A stretch of DNA of 64,000 nt. Origin: Legionellaceae bacterium UBA6148 (GTDB lineage: Bacteria; Pseudomonadota; Gammaproteobacteria; Legionellales; Legionellaceae). The DNA lies in the NCBI GenBank assembly GCA_002423125.1, contig DIUW01000055.1:38623-102622 (forward strand). The letters run 5' to 3'. Shown here piece after piece: positions 44,940 through 53,944 of the stretch; the stretch's first letter is position 1, and every line of letters begins with the position of its first letter. The position numbers and the translations under genes are program-made. The notes below the pieces were generated by a model. It was not told where the DNA came from and made no database searches. It was given only the letters and a program-made list of their open reading frames with translations.

Positions 44940-45859
44940 ATACGAAAGTACGATGTTTTTGGTTCATCATTGTGTGTTTCTTTGTATCCAATCCTTTCGC
45001 ATTTGCGACTCATGAAATCGAGACTGCAAAGACCAAATTTTCTCCAGTGAATGCGCTGCAAGTGATGTGGGTTTTTTCAGGAATAGTCACCAGTGAAACA
45101 GGTGAAAATTATGGGTATTTTTTTCAGTTGAAACGTGAGGATAAGCATTTTCACGCCACCGTTGCATTGATAGAAGAAGAGAGTAAAAAAGTTCTTTTTC
45201 ATGAAGAGAGTGATGCCGTTATTGATGAGTTGGCTCCTTATGATTGGCATGTCGGGCATGCTTTTTTAAAGTTCAATACGATTAACGACAGTTGGATATT
45301 CGGCGTTAAATCCAAAAATAAACTTGGCTTTAACTTCAAAGTAGATATGTTGAAGCAATTTGAAAAAACACCAAACTTTCACCATTTAAGCTCCGGTGTG
45401 ACAATGCTAGTCAGTCAAACGAGTGAATTAAATGGACATGTGCTACTCGGTGAGGATCATGATGAGCAATTCGTTCGAGCTGACGATGCGTGGTTTCGGC
45501 AAATTTGGCAAGATGATAGCGATAGCCATATCCATGATTTGACGAGTGTATTGTGTCAGTTTACCAATGGAAGTAGTTTTTATTCAGTCAATTTACATGA
45601 ACCTGACGCGCAGTCTGGATCGATCGCCGGTTGGTATGACCCTAAAGGTGTTCCTCAAGCGATGTCGCAGTTTATTCAAGTGTCACAAGCGAAAGATGAC
45701 GCTTGGCACATCCAATCGCGATCACCACATCTTGATTTAGTGCTTTCTGCCGCAATGCAACAAAATGCGGTTGTTGCTGGGTTTATTGATGGCACTCAGA
45801 ACGCTGGTTTTTGCATGTTGAATAACAATGCGGTATCAGCGGATTCTTTATCTGGCTAG
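44936..45859 (+). CDS. Secreted protein, possibly of the AttH/CrtC lipocalin-like fold
   Basis: 307 aa from ATG 44936, which overlaps the lpxK stop in ATGA; an earlier in-frame start lies in lpxK. A signal peptide (about 1-23, ending in FAFA) is followed by VMWVFSGIVTSETGENYGYF, which resembles the start of AttH/CrtC-type secreted hydrolase-like domains. The similarity is weak. Other motifs include NTINDSWIFGVKSKNKLGF and GSIAGWYDPKGVPQAM. Coupling to lpxK suggests an envelope role. The function is unproven. Confidence 0.6.
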   Translation: MNTKVRCFWFIIVCFFVSNPFAFATHEIETAKTKFSPVNALQVMWVFSGIVTSETGENYGYFFQLKREDKHFHATVALIEEESKKVLFHEESDAVIDELAPYDWHVGHAFLKFNTINDSWIFGVKSKNKLGFNFKVDMLKQFEKTPNFHHLSSGVTMLVSQTSELNGHVLLGEDHDEQFVRADDAWFRQIWQDDSDSHIHDLTSVLCQFTNGSSFYSVNLHEPDAQSGSIAGWYDPKGVPQAMSQFIQVSQAKDDAWHIQSRSPHLDLVLSAAMQQNAVVAGFIDGTQNAGFCMLNNNAVSADSLSG

Positions 45860-45863
45860 TCTT

Positions 45864-47282
45864 CTAAAAAGTACAATAATAAGAATAATAGCCAAAGAAT
45901 GATTGATGGTGGCTTCTGTACCAGTCATAAGAGAATTTTTTCTCGAATAGTGAACATTGCTTAAAGTATTTTTGCACGCACTGAATATTGTCTTCAATAT
46001 CAATATACAATACTTCGTGAATCGATTTGTCCGCAATGCGTTTAACGATATCAGTACTCCATAACGCATATTGGTTCTCTTGACCACACGCAGGTAACGT
46101 ATAAAATTTCGGCTTGTTCTTTAGAAAGAATAACATTCGCCCGGCCATCCAATTTGAAGTAACGATTGTGTCAGGGAGATGGCGGCCTGGATCATTAAAG
46201 TGCTGCATCAGTTGATAATAGGCATTCTTTTTGGAGTTTAACGAAGACACCTTGTAATGTTGAAAAAGCATAAAAATGATACTTAATAGCCAATAAACAG
46301 CGATCAAACAATAGATTAACTTACGAATTTTAGGCCATTGTTGAAAGCAAAACCCCACAAGTAGTGCTGCAGTAATGATGTATTGTGTTAGCCACAAGGG
46401 ATGCAAGACAGCATACTTAGCGGTCCATAAATAAAAACAAAAAAAAGTGATACAGATTACCCAGCAGAGGTAAACGGCTGGTATTTTTTTATGTGCGGAT
46501 TTAATCCATAAAAAAAGTGGCACTGCTAATATAAAATTTAGCATCGGTATAAATTGTGCCAACATGGATTGGGCAATATTGATCCAGGCATTCGTTGAGG
46601 GTGGCAATTGATGTTCATGCAGCTGATATAAAAAAGATATCCATTGATGCTGATAATTCCAGAACAGCACGGGGCTAAAAATGACAATGGATAAGAGCAT
46701 CGCCGCATACAAATGAATTTGCTTAAATAATCGGCGGTATGGAGTCGAAATTAAAAAAATCAGAATAGATAATACCAGTATGATGCCTGAGTATTTTGAA
46801 AGCATCATTAACCCAATGCTTATTGCGGTTAGATACAAATATTTGGTTTTATTATAAGTAATGAATTGAACCGTAAAATAAAGGGTAAGTGCCCAAAATA
46901 GAGTAAGTGGCGCATCGTAGGTGGTTTGTTGGAGCAGATCCAAGTATACGGCTGGAGAAAATAGCCATATCATCATAGCAACATAGCTTGCTTCTTTCGT
47001 GAGAAATAAGTTTGCAGTTTTATAAATAAGAAAGCTTGTAAGCGCGCAAACCGTAATTCCGACAATGGATAATGCAAACAAGGTATCGCCAAATATCAAA
47101 GTCGATGCTTTAATAAAATAAGCGATCATTGGAGGGCCATCATAGTAAGAAAGCGCTAGATGACGACTCCAATCCCAATAATAATAGCTATCGAAATGAA
47201 GCAGATTGGTTGGCGCGATGATCAATATCAATAAAAAATAAACGCTAATATAAATGTAATGTTTATTTAAAATTGTCGACAT
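45864..47282 (-). CDS. GT39/ArnT-like membrane glycosyltransferase
   Basis: 472 aa with about 11 membrane helices. The first periplasmic loop has HFDSYYYWDWSRHLALSYYD, the Asp-containing acceptor/catalytic pattern of dolichyl-phosphate mannosyltransferase-type and ArnT enzymes. GLMMLSKYSGIILVLSILIF is the second hallmark. These transfer a sugar from undecaprenyl phosphate to lipid A or proteins in the periplasm. The C-terminal soluble domain is short. It lies 4 bases after the convergent secreted-protein gene and 2 bases after asnS. Confidence 0.82.
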   Translation of the reverse strand: MSTILNKHYIYISVYFLLILIIAPTNLLHFDSYYYWDWSRHLALSYYDGPPMIAYFIKASTLIFGDTLFALSIVGITVCALTSFLIYKTANLFLTKEASYVAMMIWLFSPAVYLDLLQQTTYDAPLTLFWALTLYFTVQFITYNKTKYLYLTAISIGLMMLSKYSGIILVLSILIFLISTPYRRLFKQIHLYAAMLLSIVIFSPVLFWNYQHQWISFLYQLHEHQLPPSTNAWINIAQSMLAQFIPMLNFILAVPLFLWIKSAHKKIPAVYLCWVICITFFCFYLWTAKYAVLHPLWLTQYIITAALLVGFCFQQWPKIRKLIYCLIAVYWLLSIIFMLFQHYKVSSLNSKKNAYYQLMQHFNDPGRHLPDTIVTSNWMAGRMLFFLKNKPKFYTLPACGQENQYALWSTDIVKRIADKSIHEVLYIDIEDNIQCVQKYFKQCSLFEKKFSYDWYRSHHQSFFGYYSYYCTF

Positions 47283-47284
47283 GT

Positions 47285-48688
47285 CTAGAATTCCGCATGT
47301 CCTGGTGTTCGTGGAAATGGAATCACGTCACGCACATTGCCGATGCCGGTAACGTAGCTGACCAAGCGCTCAAATCCTAAACCAAATCCCGCATGAGGTA
47401 CTGTGCCATAACGGCGAAGATCGAGATACCATTGATAAGCATCAAGATTAATGTTTGCCTCGATCATGCGTTGCTCAAGTAAATCAAGACGTTCTTCCCG
47501 TTGACTTCCCCCAATGATTTCACCAATTCCAGGTGCTAAAACGTCCATAGCGGCAACTGTTTTACCATCGTCATTGAGGCGCATATAAAAGCTTTTTATT
47601 TCTTTAGGGTAATCGGTAATAATCACCGGTTTTTTACATAATTGCTCAGCTAAATAACGCTCATGTTCGGATTGCAAATCTAATCCCCAGTTGACTGGGT
47701 ATTGGAAGGTCGTATTCGCTTTTTGTAGTGCGTTTATCGCCGATGTATAGGTCATCACTTCAAAATCAGAGTCGACTAAATGCTGTAATCGTTGTACACA
47801 AGTGTTATCAATAAATTGATTAAAAAATGCCATATCATCAGGGCATTTTTCCAATACCGTTTTACATAAATAACGTAATAAGGCTTGGCTTAAATCACAC
47901 ATATCCGCAAGTGTTGCGAAGGCAAGCTCTGGCTCAATCATCCAAAACTCCGCTAAATGACGGCTAGTATTTGAGTTTTCAGCGCGGAAAGTAGGGCCAA
48001 ACGTATATACTTTAGACATGGCCAAACAGTATGCTTCGACATTTAATTGTCCGGAAACGGTTAAAAAAGTTTCTTTCCCGAAAAAATCATTGGAAAAATC
48101 AATTTGGCCTTTATCATTTTTTGGGGTGTTCATGAGATCAAGTGTACTGACGCGAAATAATTCACCGGCACCCTCACAATCACTCGCTGTAATGATAGGC
48201 GTGTGAATCCAGAAATAACCTCGCTCATCAAAAAAGCGATGGACTGCTTGCGCCAAGCAATGACGAACACGTGTGACGGCACTAATGGTATTTGTTCGAG
48301 GTCGAAGATGTGCCACGTCACGTAGAAATTCTAAAGTATGGCGTTTAGCTTGCACCGGATATGACTCAGGATGAGTGATCCAACCGGTTACTTTGATGCT
48401 GTCAGCCTGAATTTCTATTCCCTGGCCTTTGCCTTGGGATGCGACAAGCTTGCCCGTAGCAATCAATGAGCAGCCGGTCGTTAGATTTAATACGTCAGTT
48501 TGGTAATTGTCTAGTGTATTTTCCGCAATGATTTGTATAGGGGCAAAGCAAGATCCATCATGAAGATTAATAAAAGACAATCCCGCATTCGAATCACGGC
48601 GCGTTTTAACCCAGCCCTGAACGGTGACCGTAGTATCGATCGCGACAGCGCCTGATAAACATTGTTTAATACTATAAACCTGATTCAT
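47285..48688 (-). CDS. asnS: Asparaginyl-tRNA synthetase AsnS
   Basis: 467 aa from ATG 48688, with GGAG eight bases upstream; a longer frame to 48769 runs through an upstream hairpin and is not credible. The class IIb anticodon-binding OB fold (about 15-110) is followed by the catalytic core. Motif 2 is in [20 protein letters not shown], and motif 3 is in [21 protein letters not shown] separate AsnRS means Asn-tRNA is made directly. It is the first gene before the GT39-like gene, 2 bases apart. Confidence 0.96.
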   Translation of the reverse strand: MNQVYSIKQCLSGAVAIDTTVTVQGWVKTRRDSNAGLSFINLHDGSCFAPIQIIAENTLDNYQTDVLNLTTGCSLIATGKLVASQGKGQGIEIQADSIKVTGWITHPESYPVQAKRHTLEFLRDVAHLRPRTNTISAVTRVRHCLAQAVHRFFDERGYFWIHTPIITASDCEGAGELFRVSTLDLMNTPKNDKGQIDFSNDFFGKETFLTVSGQLNVEAYCLAMSKVYTFGPTFRAENSNTSRHLAEFWMIEPELAFATLADMCDLSQALLRYLCKTVLEKCPDDMAFFNQFIDNTCVQRLQHLVDSDFEVMTYTSAINALQKANTTFQYPVNWGLDLQSEHERYLAEQLCKKPVIITDYPKEIKSFYMRLNDDGKTVAAMDVLAPGIGEIIGGSQREERLDLLEQRMIEANINLDAYQWYLDLRRYGTVPHAGFGLGFERLVSYVTGIGNVRDVIPFPRTPGHAEF

Positions 48689-48709
48689 AATGGTCTCCGA
48701 AGTGGTTGC

Positions 48710-48727
48710 ATACTTCGCCCGAAGTAT
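48710..48727. repeat. Short palindrome ATACTTC-GCCC-GAAGTAT upstream of asnS
   Basis: A perfect 7-bp inverted repeat around 4 bases. Its sequence matches the ends of the 167-bp palindrome (TATACTTCGC...GCGAAGTATA) and may be a remnant of the same element. It could also form a hairpin in the asnS 5' leader. Confidence 0.45.
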
Positions 48728-48756
48728 ATTAAAAGAGAAGGATAATACACTATACT

Positions 48757-48796
48757 CAGCAGTTCTCAATATGGAGCTTATAAATTACACAAGGAT
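48757..48796 (+). repeat. Second copy of the CAGCAGTTCTCAA dispersed repeat
   Basis: CAGCAGTTCTCAA followed, after a 10-base insertion (TATGGAGCTT), by ATAAATTACACAAGGAT as at 10385. The right inverted end is missing, being replaced by other sequence before the 27-bp palindrome. Confidence 0.6.
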
Positions 48797-48814
48797 CGCC
48801 TCTAACTCAATACG

Positions 48815-48898
48815 GTCATCCCAGCGCAGGCTGGGATCCATTTCTGAATTAGCACAGTGCCATTTTGATACATGGATCCCAGCCTGCGCTGGGATGAC
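48815..48898. repeat. Palindromic element with 27-bp perfect arms
   Basis: An arm starting GTCATCCCAGCGCAGGCTGG at 48815-48841 and its exact reverse complement at 48872-48898, spacer 30 bases. Each arm also contains a small hairpin (CCAGC-GCAG-GCTGG). It sits just before the ribosome-binding site of the next gene, which may bring its transcript under the influence of the structure. Confidence 0.8.
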
Positions 48899-48926
48899 AA
48901 TGATGTTGTTCAAAAGAGGGAATAAA

Positions 48927-49490
48927 ATGCTTCGGTATATCATTACTATTTTTGCAGTAATCCATTCGGCGATATCGTTTGCTCATGACACCGAGTTGAG
49001 TTTATATCGTCCCTTTGCTGAAACCACCACGCATCGGCCTGTTACTATTGAATTAACTCAACACGGAGTTTGTCGACCTCAGTCTCAACGAGTTGTCCGT
49101 GAGGATGCATGGCATTGTGTTTCTGATGAAGGGAAGACTTACGATCCTTGCTTTTCAAAACGGTTTGGATCGAACACGACGGTCATTTGTCCTGAGTCGC
49201 CATGGTCAGGGAAGAGTATACAATTGATACTTGCTCAGCCATTGGATGAAAAGCATCAAGTTTCTTTAGATATGTCGAGTACACTGCCTTGGGCAATTGA
49301 GTTAGCTAGTGGTGAGCGTTGTTTATCGATTGAGTCGAGTCAATATTTCGATCAACTACCCGTTCATTATCAATGTGCAAGTGGGGTTGTTTTGACCGGT
49401 AATGTTAATCGCTGCGCGAATGTGTGGACAATATTGAAATATGATTCGACCGGTGTATCCTTAAGTGATGTTGCCAAAGTATGGTTTTAA
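48927..49490 (+). CDS. Secreted cysteine-rich protein of unknown function
   Basis: 187 aa from ATG 48927, with AGAGGG upstream; the open frame before it runs through the palindromic repeat. Signal peptide at about 1-19 (ends SFAHD). Seven Cys are spread over the mature protein (VCR, HCV, PCF, ICP, RCL, QCA, RCA), with the segment DAWHCVSDEGKTYDPCFSKR. Similar Cys spacing is known in secreted proteins of unknown role in other bacteria, from memory. The last 4 bases overlap the end of the convergent maiA. Confidence 0.7.
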   Translation: MLRYIITIFAVIHSAISFAHDTELSLYRPFAETTTHRPVTIELTQHGVCRPQSQRVVREDAWHCVSDEGKTYDPCFSKRFGSNTTVICPESPWSGKSIQLILAQPLDEKHQVSLDMSSTLPWAIELASGERCLSIESSQYFDQLPVHYQCASGVVLTGNVNRCANVWTILKYDSTGVSLSDVAKVWF

Positions 49491-50122
49491 ATTTCCGCTT
49501 GTGGAGCTGCTCCACTAAATGCCGTCAGCTCGATGCAATGTTGATTAATACGCTGAATCAGTGGGTAATTATCAAGGGAAAAATGAAAGCGGTTTGCATT
49601 GTACACTTGGGGAATTAAGCAGAGATCGGCGAGACTGATACTGTCGCCGTAGCATACGTCGATGCTTCGAGGAAGCTCTTTTAAATGTGCCTCAATGGCA
49701 TCAAATCCTGTTTTTAACCAATGATGATACCACGCTTCTGTCTGTGATTCAGTCGCTTGAAATTCTTGTTTTAATCGCTGTAAGACGCGTAAATTATTCA
49801 TGGGATGAATATCACATGCGATGATTAATGCCAAACGCCTTACTTGAGCACGAGCGAGCGGGTGAGATGGAAGCAGCGCGGGAGTAGGATATAAGTCGTC
49901 CAAGTATTCAATAATTGCCAGCGATTGAGTCAAAAGCGTCCCATTCATTTCAAGCGCAGGAACGAGCCCTTGTGGATTTAATGCAAGATAATCCGGAAGA
50001 TGCTGTTCTCCGCCTTGATTGAGCAGATGAACGAGACTCGTCTCATAGGAAATATTTTTGTAATTAAGTGCTATACGAACACGATAGCATGCTGTTGAAC
50101 GGGGATAATCATACAGTTTCAT
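49487..50122 (-). CDS. maiA: Maleylacetoacetate isomerase MaiA (GST zeta)
   Basis: 211 aa, usual for zeta-class GST. It isomerises maleylacetoacetate to fumarylacetoacetate with glutathione. The glutathione site RSTACYRVRIALNYK (about 8-22; family form SSCSxRVRIAL) keeps the Ser, while the second Ser of the family motif is replaced by Ala. NPQGLVPALEMNGTLLTQSL (about 47-66) holds the cis-Pro and the QS of the GSH site. It is the last gene of the tyrosine breakdown cluster, overlapping the FAH gene by 4 bases. Confidence 0.9.
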   Translation of the reverse strand: MKLYDYPRSTACYRVRIALNYKNISYETSLVHLLNQGGEQHLPDYLALNPQGLVPALEMNGTLLTQSLAIIEYLDDLYPTPALLPSHPLARAQVRRLALIIACDIHPMNNLRVLQRLKQEFQATESQTEAWYHHWLKTGFDAIEAHLKELPRSIDVCYGDSISLADLCLIPQVYNANRFHFSLDNYPLIQRINQHCIELTAFSGAAPQAEI

Positions 50123-51099
50123 CGAATGACTTCTTGATGAATGGATCCAAATAAATTTTGCCCGTTTGCATCTTCCATTTGAATACGAATGGTATCGCCA
50201 TACTGCATGAACGGAGTGATGGCTTTCCCATCAGCAATGATTTCAAGCATCCGCTTTTCTGCAATACAAGAGGACCCTTTGCTGCGATCAATGTTTGATA
50301 CAGTCCCTGAACCGATGATTGTGCCAGCGCTTAAACGACGTGTTTTGGCCGCATGCGCAATGAGCTCAGGAAAAGAAAACGTCATATCGACACCGGCATT
50401 AGGTTCACCGAAAAGCGTATTATTTAAATAGCTTTTTAAAGGGAGGTGGAGGCGTTTCCCATCCCAATAAGGAATAAGTTCATCCAGCGTCAGAGCAAGA
50501 GGAGAAAAGCTGCTCGACGGTTTTGACTGAAAAAACCCAAATCCCTTCGCGAGTTCATCTGGAATTAAATGACGTAATGAAACGTCATTGACGAGAAGAA
50601 CTAAGCAAATGTGTGATGCGGCAGAGGTGACATCAATACCCATGGGAACATCATTGGTTATAATGGCAACTTCTGCTTCAAAATCAATGCCAAAGGATTC
50701 GTCCATTCCCGAGATAGGATCCGTTGGGCTTAAAAATGTATCTGATCCACCTTGATACATTAATGGATTCGTCCAGAAATTGTCAGGCATTTCCGCACCG
50801 CGTGCTCGACGCACCAGTTCGATGTGATTCACATACGCACTACCATCGGCCCATTGATATGCGCGAGGCAATGGTGAGCTCATTTGTGCTGGATCAAAAG
50901 GGAAGGTGTTTTTAAGCGTGTTGCAGTGTAACTCCGTATTCAGCTTGTTTAATTCGCCCACGACGTCTTGCCAATGCTCAAGAGCATGTTGCAATGTAGG
51001 GGAAATGTGAGTGGCAAGGACTGCCGTGGTCAGTGTTCGGTTGACAAGACAAAGTTGTCCATCTCGGTTTTGGGTTGACTTCAGGCTACCTAATTTCAT
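50119..51099 (-). CDS. Fumarylacetoacetate hydrolase family protein
   Basis: 326 aa, typical of the bacterial FAH-like group. Conserved acidic metal ligands appear around FGIDFEAEVAIITNDVPMGI (about 134-153). TIIGSGTVSNIDRSKGSSCI is the late active-site loop. It hydrolyses fumarylacetoacetate to fumarate and acetoacetate, the last step of tyrosine breakdown. It starts 4 bases before the HPPD stop. Confidence 0.88.
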   Translation of the reverse strand: MKLGSLKSTQNRDGQLCLVNRTLTTAVLATHISPTLQHALEHWQDVVGELNKLNTELHCNTLKNTFPFDPAQMSSPLPRAYQWADGSAYVNHIELVRRARGAEMPDNFWTNPLMYQGGSDTFLSPTDPISGMDESFGIDFEAEVAIITNDVPMGIDVTSAASHICLVLLVNDVSLRHLIPDELAKGFGFFQSKPSSSFSPLALTLDELIPYWDGKRLHLPLKSYLNNTLFGEPNAGVDMTFSFPELIAHAAKTRRLSAGTIIGSGTVSNIDRSKGSSCIAEKRMLEIIADGKAITPFMQYGDTIRIQMEDANGQNLFGSIHQEVIR

Positions 51100-52139
51100 A
51101 AAACACCTCGACGCATTTGATCGCGCTCAATGGCTTCAAATAATGCGGTGAAATTACCCTCTCCAAAGCCTTCATTTCCTTTCCGTTGGATAATTTCAAA
51201 AAAAACGGGGCCAAACACATTGTGAGTGAATAGTTGTAATAGCAACCCTTTAGCGGGATCATGCTCACCATCGATTAAGAGCCCCTCTTTTTTTAATTCA
51301 GATAACGGCTCTTGATGCCAGGGAATACGATCGGCGATCATTTCATAATAAGTATCGGGCACCTCAAGAAAGTGGATCCCATTGTTGCGAATGGCATGAA
51401 CAGCGGTATAAATTGAGTCAGTGCTTAACGCGATATGCTGAATGCCCTCGCCGTGATACTCATGCAAAAACTCTTCGATTTGAGAGACATCATCTTTGGA
51501 TTCGTTTAATGGAATTTTAATTTTTCCACAGGGGCTTGAAAGGGCACGACTGATAAGGCCTGAGACTTGACCTTTAATATCAAAAAAACGAATTTCATGA
51601 AAATGAAATATGGTTTCATAAAAACTAGCCCATTTATCCATATTGCCGCGATAAACATTGTGGGTTAAATGATCAATAATTTTTAGCCCAGTTGATTGTA
51701 CGGTCGGAGTAGTGGGTGTTGTCCATTGACCTTGAAAAGGCTGATGATTGGCATCTACAAAATAAATCACACTGCCACCGATAGCCTGAATGGCTGGTAG
51801 GCCGTGATGAACATCGTGTTGATCGTTGAATGGTGTAGCGCCTCGTGCAACAGCTTCCTCAAATGCTTTTTGAGCATTGATCGTGTTGAACCCCATAGCA
51901 CATGCGCCTGGACCATGTGTTGTCGCATGTTCTTTTGCTTGATGATGGGGGGCATTGTTGAGGATAAACTGGATTTGCCCTTGTTCAAATCGTGTGATGT
52001 CATGGCGTTCATGCCGTGCAGTCGCCTGAAATCCTAACGCTTTAAAATGACGTAACATGACTTCAGTATCGGGGGCCGAAAATTCAAGAAATGCAAATCC
52101 ATCTAATCCACAAGGGTTATTGCTGGGTGAGTTGTCCAT
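51096..52139 (-). CDS. hpd: 4-hydroxyphenylpyruvate dioxygenase (HPPD, legiolysin-like)
   Basis: 347 aa, normal. The iron ligands are His in LTHNVYRGNMDKWASFYETI (about 175), His in GIQHIALSTDSIYTAV (about 256) and Glu in PVFFEIIQRKGNEGFGEGNF (about 334). The final product is homogentisate, which can autoxidise to brown pyomelanin; in Legionella the same enzyme is the legiolysin. It overlaps the O-methyltransferase end by 23 bases. Confidence 0.95.
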   Translation of the reverse strand: MDNSPSNNPCGLDGFAFLEFSAPDTEVMLRHFKALGFQATARHERHDITRFEQGQIQFILNNAPHHQAKEHATTHGPGACAMGFNTINAQKAFEEAVARGATPFNDQHDVHHGLPAIQAIGGSVIYFVDANHQPFQGQWTTPTTPTVQSTGLKIIDHLTHNVYRGNMDKWASFYETIFHFHEIRFFDIKGQVSGLISRALSSPCGKIKIPLNESKDDVSQIEEFLHEYHGEGIQHIALSTDSIYTAVHAIRNNGIHFLEVPDTYYEMIADRIPWHQEPLSELKKEGLLIDGEHDPAKGLLLQLFTHNVFGPVFFEIIQRKGNEGFGEGNFTALFEAIERDQMRRGVL

Positions 52140-52812
52140 GTGCTGCTTCCTCCGTGGAGCGTGGTTGTATTAAAAATAATCCGTCGGCAATCGGTAATAG
52201 GCTCACCAATACTCTTGAGTCATTTTTAATGAATTGATTTAATTTTCGAATTTCACGTACTTGAGCGCCAACCTCGAGTGGGTCGATGACTTTTCCTTCC
52301 CAAAAAATATTGTCAATGGCAATCAGTCCTTTGGGACTGACCAACTGTAATGCTAACTCATAGTATTTTAAATAATTGGTTTTATCGGCATCTATAAAAA
52401 TAAAGTCGAATTGGTGACTCAGTCCATCGTTTACTAATTGATGAAGCGTGTCGAGTGCAGGCGCTAATCGTAGTTCAATTTTGCTGTCTTGCTGAGCCTC
52501 ATGCCAAAATGAATGGACATCGCGGGTCCATTCTGAATTGATATCACACGTTATGAGTTGGCCATCATCGGGTAAAGCCAGTGACATAGCTAACGCGCTG
52601 TAACCCGTAAACGTTCCGAGTTCTAAAACTCGTTTGGCGCCGGTTAAACGGATCAAAAACTGCATAAATTGTGCTTGTTCAGGGGCTACTTGCATGACGG
52701 CCAGGGGATGTTCGGACGTTTTCTTTCGTAAGGCTTCCAGCACGGGATGCTCATGAAGTGATACATCCAACATGTATGTGTATAAATCAGGTGTTAGGTG
52801 TAAGTGTTTCAT
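52117..52812 (-). CDS. CCoAOMT-like SAM-dependent O-methyltransferase
   Basis: 231 aa class I methyltransferase of family 3. SAM motif I is VLELGTFTGYSALAMSLALP (about 65-84), and the metal-binding Asp pair region is FIFIDADKTNYLKYYELALQ (about 136-155) with IDNIFWEGKV. These enzymes methylate catechol-type hydroxyls. Within a homogentisate-forming operon it might act on a diphenol, but that is inference. It is 2 bases after the amino-acid dehydrogenase. Confidence 0.85.
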   Translation of the reverse strand: MKHLHLTPDLYTYMLDVSLHEHPVLEALRKKTSEHPLAVMQVAPEQAQFMQFLIRLTGAKRVLELGTFTGYSALAMSLALPDDGQLITCDINSEWTRDVHSFWHEAQQDSKIELRLAPALDTLHQLVNDGLSHQFDFIFIDADKTNYLKYYELALQLVSPKGLIAIDNIFWEGKVIDPLEVGAQVREIRKLNQFIKNDSRVLVSLLPIADGLFLIQPRSTEEAAHGQLTQQ

Positions 52813-52814
52813 GA

Positions 52815-53885
52815 TTAATCCAGAAGTTCCCGTGCAATAGCGTCAGAAATGGCGCTCGTTGGTTGGTTCTCCTTTGCAGATCGCTCAAAAATTTCAGTCA
52901 ATCGATGTCCAATACCAGCAATTTGTTGCTTCATTTGGTCGTCAGATGCCTGAGAGTATTGGGCGTTCGCAAAAATGAGACCCCCGGCATTAATGACATA
53001 ATCAGTAGCATATAGTATCCCTTTGTCATGTAGCAATTGACCATGATAGGTATGTGCCAGTTGATTGTTTGCGGCACCGGCAATGATGAGGGTCTGAAGT
53101 TGGCTTATGCTGACATCGTTTATGATTCCACCGAGAGCACAAGGCGCAAAGACATCGCATGATATGGTGTGAATATCAGCAATATTGGCGGACTGAGCGT
53201 TAAATGCTTGAGTCGCATGCTCAACTAAAGCAGGGTTGATATCTGCAACGGTGAGTTTAGCACCGGCTTTATGGAGATGTTCTGCAAGGCGATAGCCAAC
53301 ATGACCAAGCCCTTGAATAGCAATGTGTAAGCCGTTTACACTCGGTTTGTTGAATTTAAATTTTACGGCTGCTTCAATACCTCGAAACACACCAAGGGCT
53401 GTTGACGGAGAGGGATCGCCGTGGTTTGATCGACTGGCGACATAAGGAGTATGCTGAGCGATGATATCCATATCTTCCAATTGCGTTCCACTGTCCAACG
53501 CAGTGATGTATCTGCCGCCGAGAGAGTCAACGAATTGACCAAATGATCTTAAATAAGCTTCTCGATCATAAGGTGTTGAAGGCTTTATGATGACGGCCTT
53601 TCCCCCACCTAGCGGTAAATTAGCGAGAGCAGCTTTGGCGCTCATCCCAATCGCCAGTCGCATCGCATCTTGAATAGCAGACTCAGTGTCTGGATATTCA
53701 ATAAATCGACATCCGCCCAAAGCAGGACCTAACTTGGTGTTGTGAATGGCAACGATTGCTTTCATACCTGTTTTGTTGTCGACTTTAAAATGTAAGTCAC
53801 CAAACCCATGTGTGATTGCATAGTCTGTAAAATGATTTAAATTTGTATTTGTCGAAGTATTTTTATCTGAGTTGGCTAAAGTCAT
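52815..53885 (-). CDS. Leucine/phenylalanine/valine dehydrogenase family
   Basis: 356 aa from ATG 53885, with AAGG upstream. The conserved ANLPLGGGKAVIIKPSTPYD (about 95-114) has the catalytic Lys, and IQGLGHVGYRLAEHLHKAGA is the NAD-binding Rossmann loop. It belongs to the Glu/Leu/Phe/Val dehydrogenase family; leucine and phenylalanine are the likely substrates, but sequence does not separate them. Lead position in the tyrosine operon would suit phenylalanine or branched-chain deamination. Confidence 0.88.
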   Translation of the reverse strand: MTLANSDKNTSTNTNLNHFTDYAITHGFGDLHFKVDNKTGMKAIVAIHNTKLGPALGGCRFIEYPDTESAIQDAMRLAIGMSAKAALANLPLGGGKAVIIKPSTPYDREAYLRSFGQFVDSLGGRYITALDSGTQLEDMDIIAQHTPYVASRSNHGDPSPSTALGVFRGIEAAVKFKFNKPSVNGLHIAIQGLGHVGYRLAEHLHKAGAKLTVADINPALVEHATQAFNAQSANIADIHTISCDVFAPCALGGIINDVSISQLQTLIIAGAANNQLAHTYHGQLLHDKGILYATDYVINAGGLIFANAQYSQASDDQMKQQIAGIGHRLTEIFERSAKENQPTSAISDAIARELLD

Positions 53886-53944
53886 GAATATGCCTTGTTG
53901 TATATACACTAAGAGAGTATTTATAGACTGATTTTGATGTTAAA

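Noticed and set aside
48690..48926. N-terminal extension of the 48927 gene
   Set aside because: The codons come from the palindromic repeats; a good ribosome-binding site and signal peptide begin at 48927.
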